This document shows, piece after piece, positions 52,247 to 64,000 of a stretch of DNA of 64,000 nt (positions are counted from its first letter, which is position 1; each line of letters begins with the position of its first letter). Source of the DNA: Salinivibrio kushneri (GTDB lineage Bacteria; Pseudomonadota; Gammaproteobacteria; Enterobacterales; Vibrionaceae); NCBI RefSeq assembly GCF_027286325.1, contig NZ_CP114588.1, forward strand, positions 2,319,317-2,383,316. The letters run 5' to 3'. Both the position numbers and the translations under genes were made by a program. The notes under the pieces are model-generated. The model saw only the letters and a list, made by a program, of their open reading frames with translations, did not search any database and had not been told where the DNA came from.

Positions 52247-52369
52247 CTTTGATGATTAAATTGCGTTCTATGCGCAGAGAGTTTTGAAGCGAGACGCGCA
52301 GTGTATGCCAATACATGAGCATCGCAGCTATCAAAAATCGCAAGCAATAGGCGCAATTTATAATCAAAG
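52247..52369 (-). other. Spacer between 5S rRNA and terminator with long-range pairing
   Basis: About 155 bases without a tRNA. CTTTGAT and AAATTGCG (52247-52253, 52258-52265) pair with CGCAATTT and ATCAAAG (52352-52359, 52363-52369), the last overlapping the 5S 3' end. The copy of ATCAAAG at 52225-52231 can instead pair with 52247-52253. The stem probably helps 5S maturation. Confidence 0.5.
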
Positions 52370-52486
52370 CCTGGCGATGTCCTACTCTCACATGGGGAGA
52401 CCCCACACTACCATCGGCGCTGCTTCGTTTCACTACTGAGTTCGGCATGGAGTCAGGTGGGTCCAAAGCGCTATGGTCGCCAAGCA
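52368..52486 (-). rRNA. rrf: 5S ribosomal RNA
   Basis: Transcript begins TGCTTGGCGACCATAGCGC and includes CCCACCTGACTCCATGCCGA and GAGAGTAGGACATCGCCAGG, the Vibrio-type 5S rRNA. Ends are accurate to one or two bases. It is last gene of the operon. Confidence 0.95.
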
Positions 52487-52649
52487 AAATTTTGTCTGGA
52501 ACAAAATTTAACGCACTTCAGTGCGGCCCGTCAGGGTCAAATACAAGGATGTATTTGATAAATTCGTTCCTAAATCTAGAAAGCTGTTCGTTCTCGCCAC
52601 AATCAACTGGCTTTATTTTAAGTCCAACCCAAAACCTCTTGGGTGTTGT

Positions 52650-55536
<2,887 letters not shown>

Positions 55537-55718
55537 ATACAACCCCAAAAGGTCTTGCATGTAAAACAACTAAGGTTTTGTTTTTGCCGGACTCAAAATA
55601 GAGACTTTGCTTATCACTAAGACAAAGCCCAAGCACACTTGATTGTGTGAGTGACATTACATGTCACTGATTGAGAACTTTACTGTCATTCTTTAAGAAT
55701 GACTTGTCAGCTTTCCAG

Positions 55719-55731
55719 ATTGTTAAAGAGC
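55719..55731 (-). promoter_or_regulatory. boxA antitermination element before 23S
   Basis: Minus-strand GCTCTTTAACAAT, in the spacer upstream of 23S rRNA, matches the Nus-factor boxA consensus. Same sequence as that of the 16S leader. Confidence 0.85.
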
Positions 55732-55792
55732 ATGTCGTTTATTGCTAAATAAACCACGTTCTAAAGATTCTTAAGTAAAAACCTTTAAAGCG

Positions 55793-55868
55793 TGGTGGGC
55801 GATACCGGGCTCGAACCAGTGACCCCCTCCTTGTAAGGGAGGTGCTCTCCCAACTGAGCTAATCGCCC
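55793..55868 (-). tRNA. tRNA-Val(TAC)
   Basis: 76 bases with encoded CCA. Acceptor GGGCGAT, anticodon arm CTCCCTTACAAGGAG with anticodon TAC, T-arm GGTTCGAGCC. It is the last of four spacer tRNAs and a substrate for TrmN6, encoded in this window. Confidence 0.96.
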
Positions 55869-55880
55869 ATCCTTCAGACT

Positions 55881-55956
<76 letters not shown>

Positions 55957-55969
55957 GCGTCTGAGAAAA

Positions 55970-56045
55970 TGGTGGGTTGTACAGGATTCGAACCTGTGAC
56001 CAATTGATTAAAAGTCAACTGCTCTACCAACTGAGCTAACAACCC
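55970..56045 (-). tRNA. tRNA-Lys(TTT)
   Basis: 76 bases with encoded CCA. Acceptor GGGTTGT, anticodon loop ACTTTTAA with anticodon TTT, T-arm GGTTCGAATCC. Charged by LysS, encoded in this window. Confidence 0.96.
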
Positions 56046-56047
56046 AA

Positions 56048-56123
56048 TGGCGTCCCATAGGGGAGTCGAACCCCTGTTACCGCCGTGAAAGGGCGGTGTC
56101 CTAGGCCTCTAGACGAATGGGAC
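56048..56123 (-). tRNA. tRNA-Glu(TTC)
   Basis: 76 bases with CCA encoded. Acceptor GTCCCAT, anticodon arm CCGCCCTTTCACGGCGG with anticodon TTC, T-arm GGTTCGACTCC. First spacer tRNA after 16S, and only two bases from tRNA-Lys. Confidence 0.96.
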
Positions 56124-56204
56124 ACACTGATATGTTTGGGAACATATCCTCTTTAATACTTCAACCTATACAATCTGTGTGAACACTCGCAAAAATAGCG
56201 TCAG

Positions 56205-57774
<1,570 letters not shown>

Positions 57775-57990
57775 AAGTTTGGTGTTTCCGTAGAAACTGC
57801 TCAATGAATACTGATTACTGTTTATCTCCTAAGAGACAAACGAATTGACTGTGCTCCTGTTGGCATCCACTTTTAAAAAAGTGAAATCAAAACAGCTCAA
57901 AGCTGTACCAACATGAATTGGTCACTCAGTTCATCGAATAAATCTTTTTGTCTATTCTCAACGAGTGCCCACACAGATTGCATAGGTCAA

Positions 57991-58003
57991 ATTGTTAAAG
58001 AGC
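57991..58003 (-). promoter_or_regulatory. boxA antitermination element in the rRNA leader
   Basis: Minus-strand GCTCTTTAACAAT in the leader, about 60 bases after the promoter, identical to the copy before 23S. Confidence 0.88.
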
Positions 58004-58065
58004 GTGTTGACTTCGTGGTCGGCATTTCGTGACTTGCGTCTCGTTGCCCCGTCAACAGGAAGCGC

Positions 58066-58093
58066 AGTATAGAGATCTCAGTTTTTACCGCAA
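58066..58093 (-). promoter_or_regulatory. rRNA operon P1 promoter
   Basis: -35 TTGCGG (58093-58088) and -10 TATACT (58071-58066), spaced 16, followed by a GC-rich discriminator (GCGC), the hallmark of stringently controlled rRNA promoters. Confidence 0.85.
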
Positions 58094-58225
58094 CCCCAAA
58101 ATATAAAAAAAATGCGCCTCGCTACCTATTTGCTCACAAAACAAGCAAAAGTAGACAAAAGGCGCTTTTCTTGGTGGAGAGCGCATAAGATGGCTGGTCC
58201 TTACGCCCCCTCGTGTTCTCAATCG

Positions 58226-58444
58226 TTAGTGCGAGTGTGATTGCCGTTTTTCTTCCGCGCGCTCTTTCGCTCGGCAGTAGCGTACTGAGCCCCACGCCAT
58301 CAGCAAGAGAACAAAAGGGATCGCTCCAGCTGTCCATTGTGCCCAAGTATAATAGGCGAGTGTTTCTATGATGATGACATGGCCAAGGATCAATAAAGCC
58401 GCGCAAATTATAGCAACGACCATCATACTGAGTTCTGATTTCAT
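58226..58444 (-). CDS. Small two-helix membrane protein
   Basis: 72 residues. Two hydrophobic helices (about residues 7-28, MMVVAIICAALLILGHVI, and 36-55, TAGAIPFVLLLMAWG) with a basic, Arg/Lys/His-rich C-terminal tail (RAKERAEEKRQSHSH). GGGGGAAAGG directly precedes the ATG. Family not recognised; such proteins are frequent in marine gamma-proteobacteria. It is on the same strand as the MocR gene, 71 bases after its stop, and lies between that gene and the rRNA promoter. Confidence 0.7.
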   Translation of the reverse strand: MKSELSMMVVAIICAALLILGHVIIIETLAYYTWAQWTAGAIPFVLLLMAWGSVRYCRAKERAEEKRQSHSH

Positions 58445-58515
58445 CCTTTCCCCCTATATATTGTGTGCGTACTGAGTTTATCGAGAGGGAGAGGGTGGGG
58501 ATTAGCACAGATAGC

Positions 58516-59979
58516 TCAATATTCGGTTGTGACAGTTGAGTGCACAGATAAAGCTGAGAGCGAAGTCGCAATCTGTTTGAGCCCCTCCAAGCTTTGACGA
58601 TTATCTAGCGCCTCTGTGTTTTGCCTACCCACGACAGACACATTAAGTCGAAAACAATGATTGAAACGTCCGTCACTGGCAAACAGCGCACCCGGTGCGA
58701 TAGTCACGCCATATGGCCTCAAAGCTTGAAAAAGTATATGCGTATCGATGCGCTTATCGAGCTCAACCCATAAAAAGTAACCACCTTTAGGCTGACTAAT
58801 CCGTGTAGAGGCCGGTAGTAGTGCCTTAAGTTCTGATCGAATCAACGCTTGACGGGCAAACAAGGTTTCGCGTAATCGCCGCAGATGCGAATCATAACCA
58901 CCTTGCTTTAAATAATCAGCAATCGCCAATTGGTTGGGCGCGCCAACAGCCAAACTCGAGACAGACTGACGCTTCTCTATTTGCATCGCATAACACCCTG
59001 CCGCTATCCAACCAACTCGGAACCCTGGTGCCAGCTGTTTCGAAAACGAGCCACAGTGCAGTACGCCGCCCTGTGTATCATACGCTTTCAGTGGCATCGG
59101 CCTGGTTTCGGCGAAGAAAAGCTCCCCATAGACGTCATCTTCTATTAACGGCACTTGATACGTTGCCAATAAGTTGACCACATCAGGCCTACATTGGGCG
59201 GGTATCGATGCCCCAGTGGGATTGTGGAAGTTGCTCATCAACCAACACGCACTGATCGAGTGAGACGCAAGCGCATGTTCCAGTGCTTGGATATCAACCC
59301 CTGTTTCAGGATCAACCGTAACGGGAACCGCTTCAAGCTGTAAACGTTCGAGTGTCTGCAGCACCCCGTAGAAGGCGGGGGCTTCAATAATTACCTTATC
59401 GCCTGGCTCGGTCACTGCCGCTAAAGATAAGCTCAACGCTTCTATCGCGCCATTAGTGATAATGATTTCATCAATACCGACTTTAATTCCCTGACGGAGG
59501 TAACGCTGCGCAATCAGTCGACGTAAACCACTATCGCCCGGCGGTAAAATTGTAAAGTGGTCGGGATGAGAGGACTGACGTAGCACGCGTGCCATCGCAC
59601 GACCCAGGGCTTGCATAGGAAATAGCTGAGGATCAGGAAAAGCGGAGCCAAATGGATAATACGCACCTTTATGACTAGCACTGATCACATCAAACACATC
59701 TTGATGGGTGTCAAGCCATTGAGATTGCGCTTGTGGCCGCGCCAATGCGTCAACCGCGAGCTTGTTATAATGAGGACGCACAAAAAAGCCAGAGCGCGGG
59801 CGCGCCTCAACCCATCCATCGGCTTCTAATTGCTCATAAGCTCTCATTACCGTCATTGGGCTGACGTGTTGAAGCCGACTCATCTCCCTAACCGAAGGGA
59901 TCCGATCACCGACTTGCCAAACACGCTGCTGAATTTGTGTTTCTATCCAGCTGGCAATGTCTCGATAACGCATTTGCAC
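58516..59979 (-). CDS. MocR-type regulator (GntR helix-turn-helix fused to aminotransferase-like domain)
   Basis: 487 residues from a GTG at 59979 with GGGAG seven bases upstream. The ATG two codons later is also possible. The GntR winged helix (about residues 5-70, GDRIPSVREMSRLQHVSPMT, then VMRAYEQLEADGWV) is joined to a class I aminotransferase-fold domain (about 115-480). The PLP lysine lies in HCGSFSKQLAPGFRVGW, with IEDDVYGELFF and NFHNPTGASI also conserved. Such proteins sense PLP-linked amino acids (GabR, PdxR, TauR). Its own target is unknown, and no divergent metabolic gene adjoins it: tRNA-Leu is upstream. Confidence 0.9.
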   Translation of the reverse strand: MQMRYRDIASWIETQIQQRVWQVGDRIPSVREMSRLQHVSPMTVMRAYEQLEADGWVEARPRSGFFVRPHYNKLAVDALARPQAQSQWLDTHQDVFDVISASHKGAYYPFGSAFPDPQLFPMQALGRAMARVLRQSSHPDHFTILPPGDSGLRRLIAQRYLRQGIKVGIDEIIITNGAIEALSLSLAAVTEPGDKVIIEAPAFYGVLQTLERLQLEAVPVTVDPETGVDIQALEHALASHSISACWLMSNFHNPTGASIPAQCRPDVVNLLATYQVPLIEDDVYGELFFAETRPMPLKAYDTQGGVLHCGSFSKQLAPGFRVGWIAAGCYAMQIEKRQSVSSLAVGAPNQLAIADYLKQGGYDSHLRRLRETLFARQALIRSELKALLPASTRISQPKGGYFLWVELDKRIDTHILFQALRPYGVTIAPGALFASDGRFNHCFRLNVSVVGRQNTEALDNRQSLEGLKQIATSLSALSVHSTVTTEY

Positions 59980-60091
59980 ACTGCTACTCCCTGTTATTGC
60001 CCAGACGGCGATCATACCTTGGCAAGTAACAATTAACGGGGTGGAATGTAGCGGAGTGTGACCTGATCAGCGCTAATCCTTACTCACAACG

Positions 60092-60122
60092 AAAAAAGCC
60101 CCAGTCTTTCGACTGGGGCTTT
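60092..60122 (-). terminator. Terminator of tRNA-Leu
   Basis: AAAGCCCCAGTC/GACTGGGGCTTT, 12-bp stem with a TTTC loop. On the minus strand it is followed by TTTTTTCG. It is ten bases from the tRNA. Confidence 0.92.
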
Positions 60123-60131
60123 CTTGGGATT

Positions 60132-60218
60132 TGGTGCCGAGAGAGGGACTTGAACCCTCACACCCGTTAAGGCGGCGGATTTTGAATCCGCTGCGTCTAC
60201 CAATTCCGCCATCTCGGC
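60132..60218 (-). tRNA. tRNA-Leu(CAA)
   Basis: 87 bases, class II tRNA with encoded CCA. Acceptor GCCGAGA, anticodon loop TTCAAAA (anticodon CAA), long variable arm, T-arm GGTTCAAGTCC. It stands alone with its own terminator. No integrated element or repeated tRNA end is seen beside it. Confidence 0.95.
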
Positions 60219-60423
60219 AAGTGGGGGCAATTATACGTACCGGCCTTTGGAGTGCAAGCAATAAAAATAAAAATCCGTTCGTTCGCACTATTTTTAACCA
60301 ATTCAAGTCATTCAGCCACATTGATGCTGAATTTGTCCCCAAAAGACATCGCAAAACCGAGGTAGAAGCTTACTCACTGTCAGCCAGTCTATGCTAGGCT
60401 AGCTGCGAATTGAGGACTGGGAT

Positions 60424-60927
60424 GTGAACAATCAAATGCAAACTTCTTCTATCGCTTGCCCAACCGCAGGCTTTTTTCGGCGTTTAGCCGCTTGGCTTTA
60501 TGATCTCCTCGTCGTGGCAGCTTTGCTCATGCTCGCGGGAGGGGGAATGATGGCAGTACTCGCACTGGCACAGGTGCTAGGCATGTCGATTGCGCCTTAC
60601 CAAGACATTAGTGACTTCTTAACCCATCACCCAGTAGTCAATCCACTTTATACCGCGTATCTGGCCTGTGTCATCGGTGGTTTTTATGGCTACTTTTGGT
60701 GTAAAGCCGGGCAGACGCTGGGCATGCGCGCGTGGCGACTCAAATTACAGAACACCGATGGCAGCAATATCCGCCCTACCCAAGCGGTGATCCGTATGGC
60801 GACTGCCTGTTTTGGTCTCGGCAATCTGGTTGTCATCTTTGATATCAATAACCGTGCCTTTCAAGACCACTTCGCCGAATGTGACATGATTGTTCTCCCC
60901 AAGCCGGTTAAGAACAAAAAAGACTAA
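60424..60927 (+). CDS. RDD family membrane protein
   Basis: 167 residues. The RDD pattern is visible as GFFRRLAAWLYDLLVVAALL near residue 17, with three or four transmembrane helices and LGMRAWRLKLQNTDG near 97. The C-terminal motif DHFAECDMIVLPK fits the family (its last RDD Asp equivalent). RDD proteins act as Na+/H+ antiporters or transport helpers in some halophiles, though most are unassigned. The start is GTG at 60424 with GAGGA upstream. It is a single gene. Confidence 0.88.
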   Translation: MNNQMQTSSIACPTAGFFRRLAAWLYDLLVVAALLMLAGGGMMAVLALAQVLGMSIAPYQDISDFLTHHPVVNPLYTAYLACVIGGFYGYFWCKAGQTLGMRAWRLKLQNTDGSNIRPTQAVIRMATACFGLGNLVVIFDINNRAFQDHFAECDMIVLPKPVKNKKD

Positions 60928-61440
60928 TTACCTCTCTAGACTGGGCACCTGCTGCGTGCCCTGCTCACCTACCGCCCGCCTCCCCGTCATAAATTGATAT
61001 AAGACAATAAATGAGTTGATTTCTGCCTATTCATCTATCTGCTATTTTCTCGTTTTTATTCATCGTACGTAAAGTGACTGATTGACTAAATAGTCAAAGC
61101 TTGCACATAAACTCATCATTACCTCACCCTTCAGCACCGTAAGAGAAGCGAACTCAACGTAATTTAATCAATAAAAACCCAAGCAAATAAAAAAGAGAAG
61201 GTGATAACTACGCATAAATAACAACACTGCATTCATTTTTATTAAAAAAGTCTATTTGGTTATCTATTAACCACCTCGTCTTTTGTGAGATATCACTAAG
61301 AAGTAAAAAGGGAACCACTTTTACAATGAATGCAAAGCCATGTACCACGGCATAAAAATAATAAATAACGTGAAATTAACGGAATTACCTCAACACGTGT
61401 AGCGCACTTTAGATGCTAATAAGAGGTATGAGGAGAAAGT
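60928..61440. promoter_or_regulatory. AT-rich control region upstream of the YfcC-family permease
   Basis: 513 bases without a credible ORF. Visible elements: inverted repeat TGGTTA (61257-61262) / TAACCA (61268-61273) with a five-base centre, a distant inverted pair TGCATTCATT (61228-61237) and AATGAATGCA (61325-61334), and several A/T tracts. The pair TGAAT/ATTCA recalls ArgR-box arms, but not with canonical spacing. No RNA gene recognised. Confidence 0.45.
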
Positions 61441-62883
61441 ATGAGTACTCACAGTGTTCCCGAAAAAAAAGGCTGGTTCTCGAACTTAAAGTTCCCGTCC
61501 GCCTATACCATTCTATTCATTCTTATCGCCGTCGTCGCCGCCCTTAGCTGGGTGGTGCCCGCCGGCCAGTATGAACGAGAGTATAATGAAGAACTCGGTC
61601 GAGACGTTCCTATCTCAGGAACTTACGAACAGGTTGACAGTAACCCTCAAGGCATCGTCGATGTCCTGCTTGCCCCCATTGACGGTTTTTATAATCACCA
61701 AACTTATGAAGCCGCAGCCATTGATGTCTCACTGTTCATTCTGATCATTGGTGGCTTTTTAGGGCTGGTCACTAAAACCGGTGCCATTGATGCGGGGATT
61801 GAGCGAGTCACCCAGCGCCTAGAAGGACGCGAAGAGTGGATGATCCCTATCCTAATGGGCCTCTTTGCCGCGGGCGGTACGATTTACGGGATGGCCGAAG
61901 AGTCCTTACCCTTTTATACCCTGCTCGTTCCTGTGATGATGGCTGCGCGTTTTGACCCTGTGGTCGCAGCGGCAACGGTACTGCTTGGGGCAGGGATAGG
62001 TACGTTAGGTTCAACCATTAATCCCTTTGCGACCGTCATTGCCGCCAATGCAGCAGGGATCCCTTTTACTGATGGCATTCTGCTTCGCCTTGCCATCCTC
62101 GTAATTGGCTGGTTTATCTGCGTCACTTATGTGATGCGTTATGCACGGAAAGTGCGCGCCGATCAGAGTCAATCGATTGTTTATGACCAGTATGAAAGCA
62201 ATAAAAAACACTTTCTTGGTGAGCACGATGACAACCAAAGCCTCGATTTTACAGCCACACGCAAAGTGATACTCACTATCTTTGCCGGTGCCTTTGCCGT
62301 GATGATCTATGGTGTATCCTCATTGGGATGGTGGATGGCTGAGATCTCCGCCGTCTTCCTAGGGGCTGCCATCATCATTGGCCTGATTGCACGCATGAGC
62401 GAAGAGGAAATCACTACCAGCTTTATAGATGGGGCAAGAGACCTACTCGGTGTGGCGCTGATTATCGGTATTGCTCGCGGGATCGTGGTGATTATGGATA
62501 AAGGCATGATTACCGACACCATCCTTAATAGTGCCGAGAGCTTAGTAAGCGGTTTATCTTCTTTCGTCTTTATTAACGTGATGTATTGGCTGGAAGTGCT
62601 GCTTTCATTCTTAGTGCCTTCCTCATCTGGCTTGGCAGTGCTCACCATGCCAATTATGGCGCCATTGGCCGACTTCGCGAACGTTGGGCGTGAATTAGTC
62701 GTCACGGCTTATCAATCGGCTTCGGGGCTCGTTAATCTCGTAACACCTACCTCCGGCGTCGTAATGGGTGGTTTGGCCATTGCCCGCGTGCCTTATGCCA
62801 AATGGATAAAATGGGTCGCCCCGTTGCTTGGTATCCTTACCGTTATGATCATGGTCATGCTGAGCCTGGGTGTAATGTTATAA
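61441..62883 (+). CDS. YfcC-family (DcuC/ArcD-like) permease, probable arginine/ornithine transporter
   Basis: 480 residues with about 12 transmembrane helices. The family opening AYTILFILIAVVAALSWVVPAGQYER and later GTIYGMAEESLPFYTLLVP, GAGIGTLGSTINPF and the C-terminal LVPSSSGLAVLTMPIM are clear. YfcC proteins belong with the short-chain and amino-acid permeases and are often annotated as basic amino acid antiporters. arcA lies downstream on the same strand, so exchange of arginine for ornithine or uptake of arginine is the likely job, although a strong terminator separates them. GAGGAGAAAG precedes the ATG. Confidence 0.88.
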   Translation: MSTHSVPEKKGWFSNLKFPSAYTILFILIAVVAALSWVVPAGQYEREYNEELGRDVPISGTYEQVDSNPQGIVDVLLAPIDGFYNHQTYEAAAIDVSLFILIIGGFLGLVTKTGAIDAGIERVTQRLEGREEWMIPILMGLFAAGGTIYGMAEESLPFYTLLVPVMMAARFDPVVAAATVLLGAGIGTLGSTINPFATVIAANAAGIPFTDGILLRLAILVIGWFICVTYVMRYARKVRADQSQSIVYDQYESNKKHFLGEHDDNQSLDFTATRKVILTIFAGAFAVMIYGVSSLGWWMAEISAVFLGAAIIIGLIARMSEEEITTSFIDGARDLLGVALIIGIARGIVVIMDKGMITDTILNSAESLVSGLSSFVFINVMYWLEVLLSFLVPSSSGLAVLTMPIMAPLADFANVGRELVVTAYQSASGLVNLVTPTSGVVMGGLAIARVPYAKWIKWVAPLLGILTVMIMVMLSLGVML

Positions 62884-62906
62884 TATCGTAGTCAACGAAA
62901 TGTAGA

Positions 62907-62936
62907 GCGCACTGCTTGATAGCAGTGCGCTTTTTT
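62907..62936 (+). terminator. Intrinsic terminator of the YfcC-family permease gene
   Basis: GCGCACTGC/GCAGTGCGC stem with a TTGATA loop, then TTTTTT. Confidence 0.95.
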
Positions 62937-63423
62937 ATGTCTATCACGTTCCCTGCAATAACGGTACCTCCCCCCCCAGTCAGTTCACACCTATGTTACA
63001 TTATTAACACAAAGCGATTTAATGCCGATCATCATCACAAATAAAAACAAAAAACATACGGTATTTGTTAAATATTAAAACCACTAAAGATAATCATTCA
63101 TTTAATGCGCATAAGGTAAAATAGAAACAAAAAATAACAGGCATAAAAAGAATAAAACCCCCGCTTAAAACCTAGCACTTTAAAAATAATATCGTTAAGC
63201 ACGCAATAAAAGTGACTAAGTATTAAAAACTATTTTTTAATGCTGCCATAAATACCATTAACACAGGGTAAAAACCACGAAACGGAGGCAATGGTTTCAA
63301 TGTGATCTAACTTCAAGTTCAACCGGCTAACCGCGTTAGAATAAATCTGTACCCAATAATAAACCTGCACTTTTTATTTCCCTTCCGATAAAAAGCCAAG
63401 CAGAGATATACGGAGAAAGAAAG
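62937..63423 (+). promoter_or_regulatory. AT-rich upstream region of arcA
   Basis: 487 bases with no credible ORF. A CRP-like left half AATGTGATCTA lies at 63299-63309 with a poor right half. An uninterrupted C8 tract is at 62970-62977. The region is rich in A-tracts, and ArgR-like arms (CATTCATTTAATGCGCAT near 63092) are suggestive only. Confidence 0.45.
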
Positions 63424-64000
63424 ATGAACAACTTCTATGTCGGCTCTGAAATTGGTCAATTACGCACCGTGATGTTGCACCGCCCCGAGCGTGCTTTAAC
63501 CCACCTGACCCCTTCAAACTGTCATGACTTACTTTTCGACGATGTTCTGTCAGTGGAACGTGCGGGTGAAGAGCATGACAAATTCGCTCAAACCCTACGT
63601 GATCAGGGCGTTGAGGTGCTATTACTGCAAAACTTGCTCGCCGAAACCCTGGATGTCCCCGAAGCCAAAGCTTGGTTAATGAACCTTAAGATCTCGGACT
63701 ATACCTTTGGCCCTTCGTTTGCGAACGATATTCGCTGCTACCTCAATGATCTTCCACACCAGGAGCTCGCATCGATGTTCTTAGGTGGGCTAGCCTACTC
63801 TGAGCTACCTATTGCCACGACCTCGATGTTGCAAGCGATGCATGCGCCCTCGGACTTTATCATTGACCCCTTGCCTAATCATTTATTCACACGCGATACC
63901 TCGTGCTGGTTATATGGTGGTGTGTCAATAAACCCAATGGCCAAACCCGCGCGCAAACGGGAAACCAACCACTTGCGTGCCATCTATAAATGGCACCCTC
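63424..64000 (+). CDS. arcA: Arginine deiminase, 5' part cut by window end
   Basis: 192 codons visible ([20 protein letters not shown]), open to the edge. The enzyme hydrolyses arginine to citrulline and ammonia, the first step of the ATP-yielding arginine deiminase pathway, and helps acid resistance. The family features [20 protein letters not shown] near residues 155-175 (Asp in the active site) and the N-terminal [19 protein letters not shown] are typical. GGAGAAAGAAAG is upstream of the ATG. arcB and arcC are expected just beyond the window. Confidence 0.95.
   Translation, partial: MNNFYVGSEIGQLRTVMLHRPERALTHLTPSNCHDLLFDDVLSVERAGEEHDKFAQTLRDQGVEVLLLQNLLAETLDVPEAKAWLMNLKISDYTFGPSFANDIRCYLNDLPHQELASMFLGGLAYSELPIATTSMLQAMHAPSDFIIDPLPNHLFTRDTSCWLYGGVSINPMAKPARKRETNHLRAIYKWHP

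Larger units (their letters stand above)
57775..58133 (-). promoter_or_regulatory. rRNA operon leader and upstream region
   Basis: Holds the P1 promoter, boxA and the 16S processing sequences, and no protein gene. Upstream of the promoter an AT-rich block (ATTTTTTTTATATTTTGGGG, near 58094-58113) fits an UP element. Confidence 0.8.

Noticed and set aside
58134-58571. 145-codon ORF on the minus strand overlapping the small membrane protein gene
   Set aside because: It overlaps the MocR gene end and the better-supported 72-residue ORF in another frame, and its sequence has no signs of a real protein.
60132-60218. tRNA-Leu as the attachment site of an integrated element
   Set aside because: No integrase gene and no repeat of the tRNA 3' end were seen on either side within the window.
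62970-62977. C8 tract as a phase-variation switch
   Set aside because: It lies in non-coding sequence about 450 bases before arcA and not between promoter elements that I can identify.

Overview
The window looks like a chromosomal segment of a halophilic member of the Vibrionaceae, most likely Salinivibrio or a close relative. The evidence is the Vibrio-type gene blocks (lysS-prfB-recJ-xerD-fldB; yggE-argP-argO-mscS-fba-pgk-epd; metK-sprT-rsmE-gshB-yqgE-ruvX-pilT-yggS-proC-yggT-DUF4426-rdgB-hemW), a VpsR regulator, a divergent irgA/irgB-like pair, and an rRNA operon with the spacer tRNAs Glu-Lys-Ala(GGC)-Val. The 16S gene spans about 1570 bases because of enlarged V1 and V2 helices. I recall a longer V2 helix as a Salinivibrio trait, but I could not compare sequences here. 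No mobile element, CRISPR array, phage or clear pseudogene is visible.

Layout. 1-3.2 kb: the edge of a small unknown gene, the aldo-keto reductase tas, a tiny-protein/DUF1127 pair, and a double-GNAT acetyltransferase. 3.2-8.7 kb: an AT-richer, same-strand signalling cluster (LuxR-type regulator, small outer-membrane barrel, Cache chemoreceptor, unknown 100-residue protein, EAL phosphodiesterase). 8.9-12.7 kb: an alpha-glucoside PTS (IICB permease plus GH4 6-phospho-alpha-glucosidase) opposite its likely GntR repressor, with repeated operator-like sites and a CRP-like site between them. 12.8-14.7 kb: a PACE efflux pump converging on vpsR.

14.8-38 kb is mainly housekeeping: translation (lysS, prfB with its programmed +1 frameshift), recombination (recJ, xerD, without the dsbC that usually lies between them), fldB, brnQ, trmN6, srmB, an alanine symporter, arginine export (argP/argO), mscS, lower glycolysis (fba, pgk, epd), an iron-regulated TonB receptor with its LysR activator and two Fur boxes, and metK behind tandem MetJ boxes. 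38-49.4 kb continues with the conserved gshB/ruvX/pilT/proC/hemW block, an AI-2E-family permease and rsmC. 49.6-52.2 kb holds an unusual Cache-HAMP membrane sensor with no recognised output domain and a LysR regulator.

52.2-58.1 kb is a complete rRNA operon on the minus strand (P1 promoter, boxA, 16S, four tRNAs, second boxA, 23S, 5S, terminator). After it come a small membrane protein, a MocR regulator, tRNA-Leu(CAA), an RDD protein, a YfcC-family permease and the first 577 bases of arginine deiminase arcA, cut by the window end. The last two probably act together in arginine fermentation.

I did not find one clear-cut new system. The best candidates for novelty are the Cache-HAMP protein with an unassigned C-terminal domain, the 3.2-8.7 kb signalling cluster with its orphan small protein, the tiny-ORF/DUF1127 unit with a strong inverted repeat, and a structured leader before the DUF4426 gene.
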